NCBI GenBank assembly: GCA_023381535.1
Contig: JAMCSN010000108.1
Span: 62,001-126,000 of the forward strand
Source: Bacteroidota bacterium
GTDB lineage: Bacteria > Bacteroidota > Ignavibacteria > Ignavibacteriales > Melioribacteraceae
Reading direction: 5' to 3'
Length of the DNA: 64,000 nucleotides
Below are positions 55,498-63,128 of the stretch, piece by piece. A program made the translations under genes and the position numbers. The notes beneath the pieces are model-generated. The model ran no database searches and was not told the origin of the DNA. It worked only from the letters and a program-made list of their open reading frames with translations. The stretch's first letter is position 1, and the number at the start of each line of letters is the position of its first letter.

Positions 55498-55530
55498 TTT
55501 TCCAAATTGCAAAGTGGTATTACTTTTGCT
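55498..55530 (+). promoter_or_regulatory. Promoter-like motif upstream of the GH2 gene
   Basis: TGGTATTACTTTTGCT at 55515-55530 has GG and GC separated by exactly 10 nt with TTGC intact, the spacing of a sigma-54 -24/-12 promoter. The same bases contain TACTTTTG (55521-55528), a perfect TAnnTTTG -7 box, with a poor TTTTCC box 23 nt upstream. Thus either sigma could act. A related motif lies before the symporter gene. Confidence 0.5.
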
Positions 55531-55569
55531 TATAACTTGTGCTACAAATACGATTTTGAGAGGAAACGA

Positions 55570-57933
55570 ATGATGCAAATTAAAAAACTATTCTTACCCG
55601 TATTACTTTTCACAATAATGCCATTCATAATAAATTATGCGCAAACGGCAACATTAGAACCCACATTTAGTCTGCCGAATCCGATAACCGGCGGCTTAAA
55701 TATACCTTACCAAAATGGAATGCCGGTTCCAACTTTTGAAAAGCAAAGTACAAGACTAACAATTGATTTAGGTGGTGTATGGAAAAAGCAAAGATTTACA
55801 GCCAATCATAACCTTTCACTTTCAAAACGAGACTCTGCAGGATTAGCCGCAGTGGAGGCCGAAGCGGCGGGAAGACAACTTTCTAATTTTGACGATTCCG
55901 GTTGGCAGACAAAAAACTTGCCCGGCGTTGAGAATGCGCTGACTGAAGCAACTGCGCCCAATGGACTTTACCCTGAAATTTATAATGACGGAATCTGGTA
56001 CAGAAGAACTTTCGATGTTGATGCATCTAACAACGGAAAATTTGTTAAGCTCATGTTTTATGCAGTTAACTACGTTTGCGATGTTTGGATAAATGGTAAA
56101 TATGTTGGTTATCATGAAGGCGGTTACACTCCGTTTGCGTTTGATGTATCTTCATTTCTTAATTATGGATCCACCAACACAATTGCAATTCGAGTTGATA
56201 ACATAGCATGGGGTTCACGAAAAGATATTATTCCGTACAACCAAGTGGATTGGTTTAACTACGCCGGCGTTATACATGATGTCTATCTGGAAATTTCCGA
56301 GGCTGTCTCAACAATACGTGCAAGTGTTGTCCCGAAAAATATCGACGGAACTATTGATGCCAGCGTGGTTGTGTATAATAAGAGTAGTATTCAGCATAAC
56401 ATAACTGCTACTATAAGATTTTATGAGGCAAATGTTAACAGTGGCAATATTCAATCAGAATACGCAAAAGATTTGGTTGGAACCGAAGCAACTGTTGCAG
56501 GCATTTCGCCAACAACTTTTAGTGTTGTTCCAGGTGTAACAGTATCCAGTACCAAAATCACATTGCAGATTCTAAATCCAAAACTATGGACGATGAAGAA
56601 TCCAAATTTGTATGTAATGAGAGTTACACTTTTAGATGGTGCAACTGTCCTTGATGATTATTATTCGGAATTCGGTATTCGTACAGTCTCAACCCAAAAC
56701 GGAAAATTTCTACTGAACAATAAGATTATGTATTTGCCTGGAGTCGCCCGACACGAAGAACATCCGGATTACGGAAGAAGCGTTCCGAAAAGTATTATCT
56801 ATTCGGATTTAGTTACCGTGAAGAATCTTAATGCAACTCTCTTGAGAACTGCACATTATCCCAATCATCCTTATACTTACTTAATTGCCGATAGACTGGG
56901 ATTAGCTATCATGGAAGAAATTCCGCTATGGCAGTGGGATACTGAAGATGTTTGGGATATTCAGAACAACATTCGAAAGATTCATCTGCAGATGTTTCGC
57001 GAAATGGTATTTAGGGATGTCGACAGACCGTCGATAATTCTGTGGAGTACTTCCAACGAATGTCACTTAGATGGCGGCGGAAGATTAGTTTACAACAATC
57101 TTGTCAAAGATGATTTGAGAAATAACTATGACGACGGGAGACTTCTGACCCAATCCGCAGCCGCAGATAATCCTGGTGCAAGCGATCAGACTCAAGCGGG
57201 ACTTGATGTAGCGGGTTGGACAATGTACTTCGGAATTTTTTATGGAAGAAGCGGAAGTTATTTTGGTCCGACAACTTCATTCGTGAACAATGCACAGACA
57301 GCGTTCCCAACAAAACCGATTATGGATACAGAATTCGGGTATTGGTCGTCGGAAAACGGTTCATCGACGAGCGAGCAAGTTAACGTGTTTAATCAAACTT
57401 TTGACGCTTTCAAATTTTTCTTACCGTACGATGCATCCGGCGTTGCAAATTCTAATGGAAACGTAATGGCTACTACTTGGTGGTGTGTTTTTGATTGGTA
57501 TCAGTACAAGCCGAAGAAAAACGGCTATCAAACGATGGGTCTGATTTCTATGGATCGTCTTACTGAGAAAGCCGTTGCCAACACATTAAGAAGCACATAC
57601 CTGCCATATGCCTCAAGGGATGGAATTTTAGTTGATGTAAAGAACACTGCGAGCGGAATCCCAACTCAATTTAGTTTGGAACAAAATTATCCCAACCCGT
57701 TTAATCCCAGTACGGTTATCAAATATCAAATTCCTACTTCGAGTGAAGTAACATTGAAAGTTTTCAACGTTCTCGGTGAAGAAGTTGCAACTCTTGTTAA
57801 CGAGTTTGAACTAGCAGGTAAGTATTCGGTCAATTTTTCCACTCAAGGTTCTAAACTTGCATCGGGAGTTTATTTCTATCAAATCGTTGCCGGAAAGTTC
57901 ATGCAAACGAAGAAGATGATAGTACTGAAATAA
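55570..57933 (+). CDS. Secreted GH2 family glycosidase with T9SS sorting tail
   Basis: Beta-galactosidase/beta-glucuronidase-type enzyme, about 787 residues. Signal peptide KKLFLPVLLFTIMPFIINYAQ. GH2 sugar-binding domain with WYRRTFDVDASNNGKFVKLMFYAVNYVCDVWINGKYVGYHEGGYTPFAFDVS, the immunoglobulin-like domain, then the barrel: LLRTAHYPNHPYTYLIADRLGLAIMEEIPLW, acid/base glutamate in STSNECH and nucleophile glutamate in PIMDTEFGYW. The Por tail NYPNPFNPSTVIKYQIP ... VLKVFNVLGEEVATLV-like ... SGVYFYQIV ends the protein. The ATG at 55570 follows GAGAGGAAAC; a TTG at 55507 lies upstream of the promoter. Likely first target of the regulator upstream. Confidence 0.92.
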   Translation: MMQIKKLFLPVLLFTIMPFIINYAQTATLEPTFSLPNPITGGLNIPYQNGMPVPTFEKQSTRLTIDLGGVWKKQRFTANHNLSLSKRDSAGLAAVEAEAAGRQLSNFDDSGWQTKNLPGVENALTEATAPNGLYPEIYNDGIWYRRTFDVDASNNGKFVKLMFYAVNYVCDVWINGKYVGYHEGGYTPFAFDVSSFLNYGSTNTIAIRVDNIAWGSRKDIIPYNQVDWFNYAGVIHDVYLEISEAVSTIRASVVPKNIDGTIDASVVVYNKSSIQHNITATIRFYEANVNSGNIQSEYAKDLVGTEATVAGISPTTFSVVPGVTVSSTKITLQILNPKLWTMKNPNLYVMRVTLLDGATVLDDYYSEFGIRTVSTQNGKFLLNNKIMYLPGVARHEEHPDYGRSVPKSIIYSDLVTVKNLNATLLRTAHYPNHPYTYLIADRLGLAIMEEIPLWQWDTEDVWDIQNNIRKIHLQMFREMVFRDVDRPSIILWSTSNECHLDGGGRLVYNNLVKDDLRNNYDDGRLLTQSAAADNPGASDQTQAGLDVAGWTMYFGIFYGRSGSYFGPTTSFVNNAQTAFPTKPIMDTEFGYWSSENGSSTSEQVNVFNQTFDAFKFFLPYDASGVANSNGNVMATTWWCVFDWYQYKPKKNGYQTMGLISMDRLTEKAVANTLRSTYLPYASRDGILVDVKNTASGIPTQFSLEQNYPNPFNPSTVIKYQIPTSSEVTLKVFNVLGEEVATLVNEFELAGKYSVNFSTQGSKLASGVYFYQIVAGKFMQTKKMIVLK

Positions 57934-57951
57934 AGCGATTGAAGAGAACTT

Positions 57952-57990
57952 GACATAAATTTTTCAAGACAATTGCTAAAAATTTTTGTC
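57952..57990. repeat. AT-rich inverted repeat after the GH2 gene
   Basis: GACATAAATTTTT (57952-57964) and AAAAATTTTTGTC (57978-57990) are complementary at 12 of 13 positions. The descending arm contains five Ts. It could serve as a weak terminator of the GH2 gene. Confidence 0.45.
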
Positions 57991-58149
57991 GTTGTGGATG
58001 CAGAAATTATGTGCTATAGCTGCTAGATATGTAATGGTTATGAGTCGTTCATAATGCGGAGGATGGGAATGTCCTTGAAAAAAACTCGCAGTGTCTTTGA
58101 TTCTTACTCTAATTTTTTAGCTAACTATTCTGATGTAGAATAGCTGCCG

Positions 58150-58588
58150 GTGGATTTTTCCCAGACAAAATTGAATACCGGCGTCACAGTTAAGTTTCCG
58201 GTTTCCATGTTTGTCGGCAACTATAAAAATGTTACGTCGTTGGAATTTGTTTGTCAAAATTCAGATTCAAGCATACAAATGATAGGAGATTTAGCCGCAG
58301 TCACTGTGAATAAAATCGGCAATTACGTTTTCAAAGGAATGGCTAAAAAAATAATTCGATTGTATCGATTTCATTCCCGCAGTAGGTCGAGATTAAATCT
58401 CGACCTACAATGTGTTGAAAGTTTATGATGTTCTCGGTCGTGAAGTTGCGACGCTTGTTAACGAAGAAAAACCTCCCGGATATTATGAAGTGAAATTTGA
58501 CGGAACGAATTTATCCAGCGGGGTATATTTTTATACTCTCCAGTCTCATAATTATTCAGAAACCCAAAAGATGGTTATAGAGAAGTAG
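58150..58588 (+). pseudogene. Remnant of a T9SS-sorted protein gene, interrupted by a palindromic repeat
   Basis: One frame (58150-58380) encodes TGVTVKFPVSMFVGNYKNVTSLEFVCQNSDSSIQMIGD..., a beta-rich fragment. From 58411 another frame encodes a clean Por tail: NVLKVYDVLGREVATLVNEEK ... LSSGVYFYTLQ ... TQKMVIEK, ending at TAG 58586-58588. The NYPNPFNPST part is missing. A palindrome (58382-58408) lies at the frame change, so insertion of the repeat with loss of flanking DNA is a good explanation. No start codon or full N-terminus exists; upstream 57991-58149 shows no coding signal. Confidence 0.75.
58382..58408. repeat. 27-nt REP-like palindrome (GTAGGTCGAGATT / AATCTCGACCTAC)
   Basis: Perfect 13-base arms around a single central base. 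Same 27-nt length and GTAGG...CCTAC ends as the element at 11409-11435, but with different inner bases. It interrupts the remnant gene. Confidence 0.8.
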
Positions 58589-58670
58589 CTTATTAAAGTA
58601 ATAACCAATCCGTTATAAAATTGATAAGTAAGCTGTTAATTCTAAAGCCACCGCTTGAAAAAATTAAAAA

Positions 58671-58702
58671 TTTCACACTCAGACGACGGTATTATTTTTG
58701 TT
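58671..58702 (+). promoter_or_regulatory. Promoter-like motif upstream of the symporter gene
   Basis: CGGTATTATTTTTGTT (58687-58702) matches 13 of 16 bases of the motif before the GH2 gene. It contains TATTTTTG (58693-58700), a TAnnTTTG -7 box, with TTTCAC 22 nt upstream. As a sigma-54 site it has GG-N10-GT, one mismatch in the -12 dinucleotide. The ATG at 58716 is close, so the leader would be very short. Confidence 0.45.
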
Positions 58703-58715
58703 ACATAAAACACCT

Positions 58716-60332
58716 ATGCAAAACCCAATTGATTTGATCGACGGTGGAATAATCATAATCTATTTCCTGCTTGTTCTTGGAATAGGTTTATTCATGAAGC
58801 ACCGAGATAAGAATGTTCAGGATTATTTTCTATCCGGCAGAAAATTGGGCTGGTTTGCAATTGGCATTTCTTTATTTGCAACGAATATTTCTAGTGAGCA
58901 CATTATTGGTCTGGCAGGCGGTGGCGCTGCAAGAGGTTTGGCAATTGCTCAGTTCGAATTAATGGCAATATTTTTTCTAATAATTCTCGGATGGTTTATT
59001 GCACCTATTTACAGAAATGCCAACGTGCTTACAACGCCGGAGTACATTGGAAAAAGGTTTAACGAGACGAATAGAAAATTCTATTCCGGATTATCAATCT
59101 TCACTTACATTCTTACTAAAATTTTGGTTACGCTGTTTGCCGGGGGAATTCTGCTGAATAAATTATTTGGTCTCAGCATTTTCACGTCATCAATCATAAT
59201 CATATTGCTTACAGGAGTTTATACTCTGGTTGGTGGATTTTCTGCAGTAATACGAACACAGATGTTTCAGGGAATTCTTGTAATAGTTGGAGCCGGTCTT
59301 GTTATGTTTTTCGGTCTTAATCAAGTCGGCGGTTTTCATGGATTGCGAGATAAACTATCCCTCGATCATTTTCAAATGTTTAAATCCATAAGCGATCCCG
59401 ACTTCCCCTGGACGGGAATAGTTTTCGGCGCTCCAATCATTGCGTTCTGGTATTGGTGTGCTGATTATTACATAGTACAAAGAATTTTAGGCGCTAAATC
59501 AATAGAGGATGCGAGAACCGGGACAATGCTAGCTTCATTTTTAAAAACTCTCCCGCTGTTCATTTTAGTTCTTCCCGGATTAATTGCGGTTGCTCTTTAT
59601 CCAGATGTTCGTGGAGATGAAGCATTTCCTGCGCTGGTATATGGTGATCTGTTGCCCGTTGGAATAAAGGGAATTGTTATCGCTGGATTTCTTGCCGCAA
59701 TGATGTCTTCGCTTTCCGCTGCTTTCAATAGTATTGCTGCGCTTTATACTATAGATTTTTTCAAGTCGAATCATCCTGACGCATCTGAAAGGACATTGGT
59801 TTTAGTTGGAAGGATGGCAACGATAGTTACCATCTTTGTTGTTCTCCTAATTGTTCCGTTTATAAAAATTATGAACTCCACCATTTACATTTTTTTACAA
59901 AGCACCCAAGCATTCATTAGCGCACCTATCAGTGCTGTTTTTCTTCTTGGTTTCACTCTAAAGAAAATAAATGCAAAAAGTGTTTTCGTTTCATTCCTTA
60001 TTGGCGAAGGAGTTGGGGTTTCTCGTTTCTTTTTGGAATTTGCAGCTAATGCTGGTATGATATCCAACCCCGTGTTGTTGGCTTTTACAAAGATCAATTA
60101 TCTGCACTTCACAATTTTTCTATTCATCGGCACATCGGTTTTATTATTAAGTCTTAGTTATTTATTCGGTTACGGTCGCAAAATTGATTCGGATGGAGAA
60201 GTTTCTCTCTTTACAGGAAATAAAATGCTGGGCGAGAAAAGCATAATGAAGTTACCAAATGTCAGAGTTCAGGCAATACTTTCTTTCGCCATACTATTAT
60301 TAACTCTGGGTTTGTGGTACATATTCATATAA
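58716..60332 (+). CDS. Sodium/solute symporter family (SSS, SGLT-like)
   Basis: Inner-membrane transporter of 538 residues with about 13-14 membrane helices, most like sodium/sugar symporters: YFLSGRKLGWFAIGISLFATNISSEHIIGLAGGGAARGLAIAQFE, TPEYIGKRF, YTLVGGFSAVIRTQMFQGILVIVG, WYWCADYYIVQRILGAKS and GFLAAMMSSLSAAFNSIAALYTIDFF. The ATG at 58716 is used; a TTG at 58698 overlaps the promoter motif. Located between a secreted GH2 enzyme and a carbohydrate-binding protein, it probably imports the released sugar. Confidence 0.92.
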   Translation: MQNPIDLIDGGIIIIYFLLVLGIGLFMKHRDKNVQDYFLSGRKLGWFAIGISLFATNISSEHIIGLAGGGAARGLAIAQFELMAIFFLIILGWFIAPIYRNANVLTTPEYIGKRFNETNRKFYSGLSIFTYILTKILVTLFAGGILLNKLFGLSIFTSSIIIILLTGVYTLVGGFSAVIRTQMFQGILVIVGAGLVMFFGLNQVGGFHGLRDKLSLDHFQMFKSISDPDFPWTGIVFGAPIIAFWYWCADYYIVQRILGAKSIEDARTGTMLASFLKTLPLFILVLPGLIAVALYPDVRGDEAFPALVYGDLLPVGIKGIVIAGFLAAMMSSLSAAFNSIAALYTIDFFKSNHPDASERTLVLVGRMATIVTIFVVLLIVPFIKIMNSTIYIFLQSTQAFISAPISAVFLLGFTLKKINAKSVFVSFLIGEGVGVSRFFLEFAANAGMISNPVLLAFTKINYLHFTIFLFIGTSVLLLSLSYLFGYGRKIDSDGEVSLFTGNKMLGEKSIMKLPNVRVQAILSFAILLLTLGLWYIFI

Positions 60333-60400
60333 GGAAATTGTAGTTCGATGCACTTTAGTAACACATTTACGTCATTTAACTAAATAAAGGAGGCAACAAT

Positions 60401-63061
60401 ATGAAGAAACTTTTAGTTCTTCTAACTATTCTTCTCGTCGCAGGTAGCACGAATGCCCAAACGTATGTATTCCAGAATATGGACCATACAGTTGCTGATG
60501 GTTTTTGGGATATGGCAAATCTTTACAGCAACCAGGGCGATGCGACAGCAAAATGGGATGTTACAGATGTAACAACTGGACAAAAAGAGGGCGCAGGTTG
60601 TGTCCAACTTGATTACAAGGTTGGCGCTGGAGACGGTTGGGGCGGTTACATCGTACGTACATCAATCAAACCTCTACCTAATAACCAGGTTTTCGATCTT
60701 TCAACCGGTACTCATTTAACTTTTTGGTACAAAGTAGTAAACCCGGCTGTTATGACAACTCCAGGTGCCATGGTAATGGAATTCAAAATATGCGATATAC
60801 TTAACGGTGCTGAAAACAGAGTATTTCGTGAGGTTCCGGTAGATCTAACAGATGCATCGGGTCAATGGAAACAGGCATCAGTAGATTTTACAATGGGAAC
60901 AGATAAAACCATTTCTTGGGCTTACCAAGCACAAGACGGCGATAGAGAAATGGCATGGGACCATGTAAACGGTTTTGAATGGGCAGTTGTTTATGTTCCT
61001 CAGGGTGGCGGATCAGCAACGAATACACCAACCGCTTCCGGTACAATTTTATTTGATGCATTTTCAATAACCGGCGATCATTATCCCCCGCCATTTGTTT
61101 CTTTCGAAAGCATGGCTTCACAATTTGGTATTGATGATATGGGCTGGGCCGGTGCAACAGATAAGGGTTCTGTTACTTTAACAGATAATTCCACTGATGT
61201 TGTTGAAGGAACAACGGGCTCTCTCCAATTCGATTATACGTGTAATGCTTCTCAGGATTGGGGCGGATTTGTTGCGTTTGATTTAAACGTAACACCTTCA
61301 GATAAATTTATTGAGAGAACTGCATTAACAGTCTTTATCAAGAACAAAACAGCATGTACCACTTCGGTTCCCGCAAGGGCTATTGTGAGAGTCTTTCTCT
61401 TTGAAGATAATGGAGAACAGTGGATAACTAAAGTACCCATTGATCTAACAACAACTTCAGATTGGACACGGTACAGATTGCCGCTCAAGCAAACGGCTTA
61501 CAGTACTAACGGAGATCAATACCCGCCTGTGGGCGCATTTGGTTTAAATCCGAATGGAGCTAAGGGCAACGAGACGTTTAACCAGGAAAAGGTTAACAAA
61601 ATTAGAATCGAAGTTCTTGCTGTTGGCGTTGGTCCCGATGCAGGTCCTAAGGGTGAAAAGCTGACCGGTACTTTACTTTTTGGAATGATGCAAAATTCCG
61701 GTTACCAAGTGTACGATATAGTTGCGCCTGCAGCTCCGGCGAACGTTTCAGTAGTTAAGGGAAATTACTCTAACTTGATTTCTTGGAGTGATGTTTCTAA
61801 CGAAGGAACAGAAAAATATTATGTTTACGCAAGCAAATCTCCAATTACAGATATAAACGCTAAAGGCGTTGAACAAGTTGCAGGAGGAATAGCCAGAGGA
61901 GTACAAGTCTATGAACACTTGATTAGAACTCCTTTGACCGATAAGGATGTAACTTATTATTATGCCGTTAACGCCATTGACAAAGCAGGCAATATCGGCG
62001 CCGTAGCTACTACAGCCGGAACAACAAACACTGCAAAAGGAATTCCAACTATTTACCATGGTACAGTAAACTTCAAAGCAGATGGCGATCTTTCTGAATG
62101 GAAAGCAGCAGGTATCACCCCGTTCAAATTATATCCTTCAAATGGATCTGCTCATATCATGAACAATTTTAAAGTTGATAACGACGCAGATCTTTCTACT
62201 GATGTTTATGTGGCGTTGGATAATAATTACCTCTACGTAGCATATGATGTTACTGACGATATAGTTTATGCCGACGACGATAAATACATGAGCACTGGTA
62301 TGAACTGGGCTCTTGACGCATGCGAAGTTGAGTTAGGTTTATATAATCAGCAGGCAAGTCAGCATACCGCTTACCAAAGAGGAAGTTATCCGGATTACCA
62401 CATCAGATTCAACAAAGTTAGAGCGAGACAAGATCACTGGACTGCAGAAAAAGATTCGCTCTTGTTACCGGGACCGGATTATTACTGGCAGGAAAAATTC
62501 CCGACCGGTTATACTGTAGAAGCAAGAGTAGCTTTAGATCATCTTGCTAACTGGAGAAAGAGCAATACCATGACAAGAGATACAATTGGAACTCTCATAG
62601 ATGGTATGAAGATTCCTTTTGATATTGTTCTGGGTGATAACGACGGAAAGAATTCCACAGACTTGGGTAGCAACCGAGAAGGTCAAATCAGCTGGTCGCC
62701 GTTTAATAACGACAATGGCTGGTGGGGACCGCAGTATTGGATGTACACATGGCTTGGAAATACGGATGTTACAGACGTGAAGGAAGAAGCGTTACCGTTC
62801 ACTTATACACTTAGCCAAAACTATCCGAATCCTTTCAACCCAACGACACAAATAAAATATTCCATCAGCAAAGTTGGAAACGTAAGTCTTAAAATTTATG
62901 ACGTGTTGGGTCGTGTAGTTTCCGATTTAGTAAATCAAGAACAACAACCGGGTAACTATTCTGTGCGTTTTGATGCAAGTAAGTTGGCTTCAGGCGTTTA
63001 CTTCTACAGAATTGAAAGCGGTTCTTTTGTAAGTGTCAAGAAGATGATGTTAGTTAAGTAG
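60401..63061 (+). CDS. Large secreted carbohydrate-binding protein with CBM9-like domain and T9SS tail
   Basis: Protein of 886 residues with signal peptide MKKLLVLLTILLVAGSTNAQ. Two tandem beta-sandwich modules follow, at about 22-222 and 230-440, each with a GDGWGGYIV or SQDWGGFVAFDL motif and LTFWYKVV/LTVFIKNK, resembling CBM-type ligand-binding domains. Then a fibronectin III-like domain (about 443-540, PAAPANVSVVKGNYSNLISWSDVSNEG), a CBM9-like domain (about 550-770, FKADGDLSEWKAAGI ... VALDNNYLYVAYDVTDD) and the Por tail from about 800 (NYPNPFNPTTQIKYSIS). No catalytic motif is visible. GGAGGCAA precedes the ATG, 68 bases after the symporter, so an operon is likely. Probably a surface glycan binder. 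Confidence 0.85.
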   Translation: MKKLLVLLTILLVAGSTNAQTYVFQNMDHTVADGFWDMANLYSNQGDATAKWDVTDVTTGQKEGAGCVQLDYKVGAGDGWGGYIVRTSIKPLPNNQVFDLSTGTHLTFWYKVVNPAVMTTPGAMVMEFKICDILNGAENRVFREVPVDLTDASGQWKQASVDFTMGTDKTISWAYQAQDGDREMAWDHVNGFEWAVVYVPQGGGSATNTPTASGTILFDAFSITGDHYPPPFVSFESMASQFGIDDMGWAGATDKGSVTLTDNSTDVVEGTTGSLQFDYTCNASQDWGGFVAFDLNVTPSDKFIERTALTVFIKNKTACTTSVPARAIVRVFLFEDNGEQWITKVPIDLTTTSDWTRYRLPLKQTAYSTNGDQYPPVGAFGLNPNGAKGNETFNQEKVNKIRIEVLAVGVGPDAGPKGEKLTGTLLFGMMQNSGYQVYDIVAPAAPANVSVVKGNYSNLISWSDVSNEGTEKYYVYASKSPITDINAKGVEQVAGGIARGVQVYEHLIRTPLTDKDVTYYYAVNAIDKAGNIGAVATTAGTTNTAKGIPTIYHGTVNFKADGDLSEWKAAGITPFKLYPSNGSAHIMNNFKVDNDADLSTDVYVALDNNYLYVAYDVTDDIVYADDDKYMSTGMNWALDACEVELGLYNQQASQHTAYQRGSYPDYHIRFNKVRARQDHWTAEKDSLLLPGPDYYWQEKFPTGYTVEARVALDHLANWRKSNTMTRDTIGTLIDGMKIPFDIVLGDNDGKNSTDLGSNREGQISWSPFNNDNGWWGPQYWMYTWLGNTDVTDVKEEALPFTYTLSQNYPNPFNPTTQIKYSISKVGNVSLKIYDVLGRVVSDLVNQEQQPGNYSVRFDASKLASGVYFYRIESGSFVSVKKMMLVK

Positions 63062-63068
63062 CAATTCT

Positions 63069-63101
63069 GGGGCGCATCATTCTGATGTGCCCCCTTTTTT
63101 T
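63069..63101 (+). terminator. Rho-independent terminator
   Basis: Stem GGGGCGCATCA / TGATGTGCCCC (63069-63079 with 63083-63093), 3-nt loop, one G-T pair, then a run of seven Ts. It should end the symporter and carbohydrate-binding transcript, or partly attenuate it before the receptor gene. Confidence 0.9.
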
Positions 63102-63128
63102 AATATCTAATTTTTCAAGGAATAGATT

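Noticed and set aside
55507..55569. TTG start for the GH2 protein
   Set aside because: It overlaps the promoter-like motif and would move the signal peptide away from the N-terminus; the ATG at 55570 has a good ribosome binding site.
58150..58428. Genuine 92-residue gene
   Set aside because: Its last codons are read through the palindromic repeat in the wrong frame for the following Por tail; it is better explained as a gene remnant.
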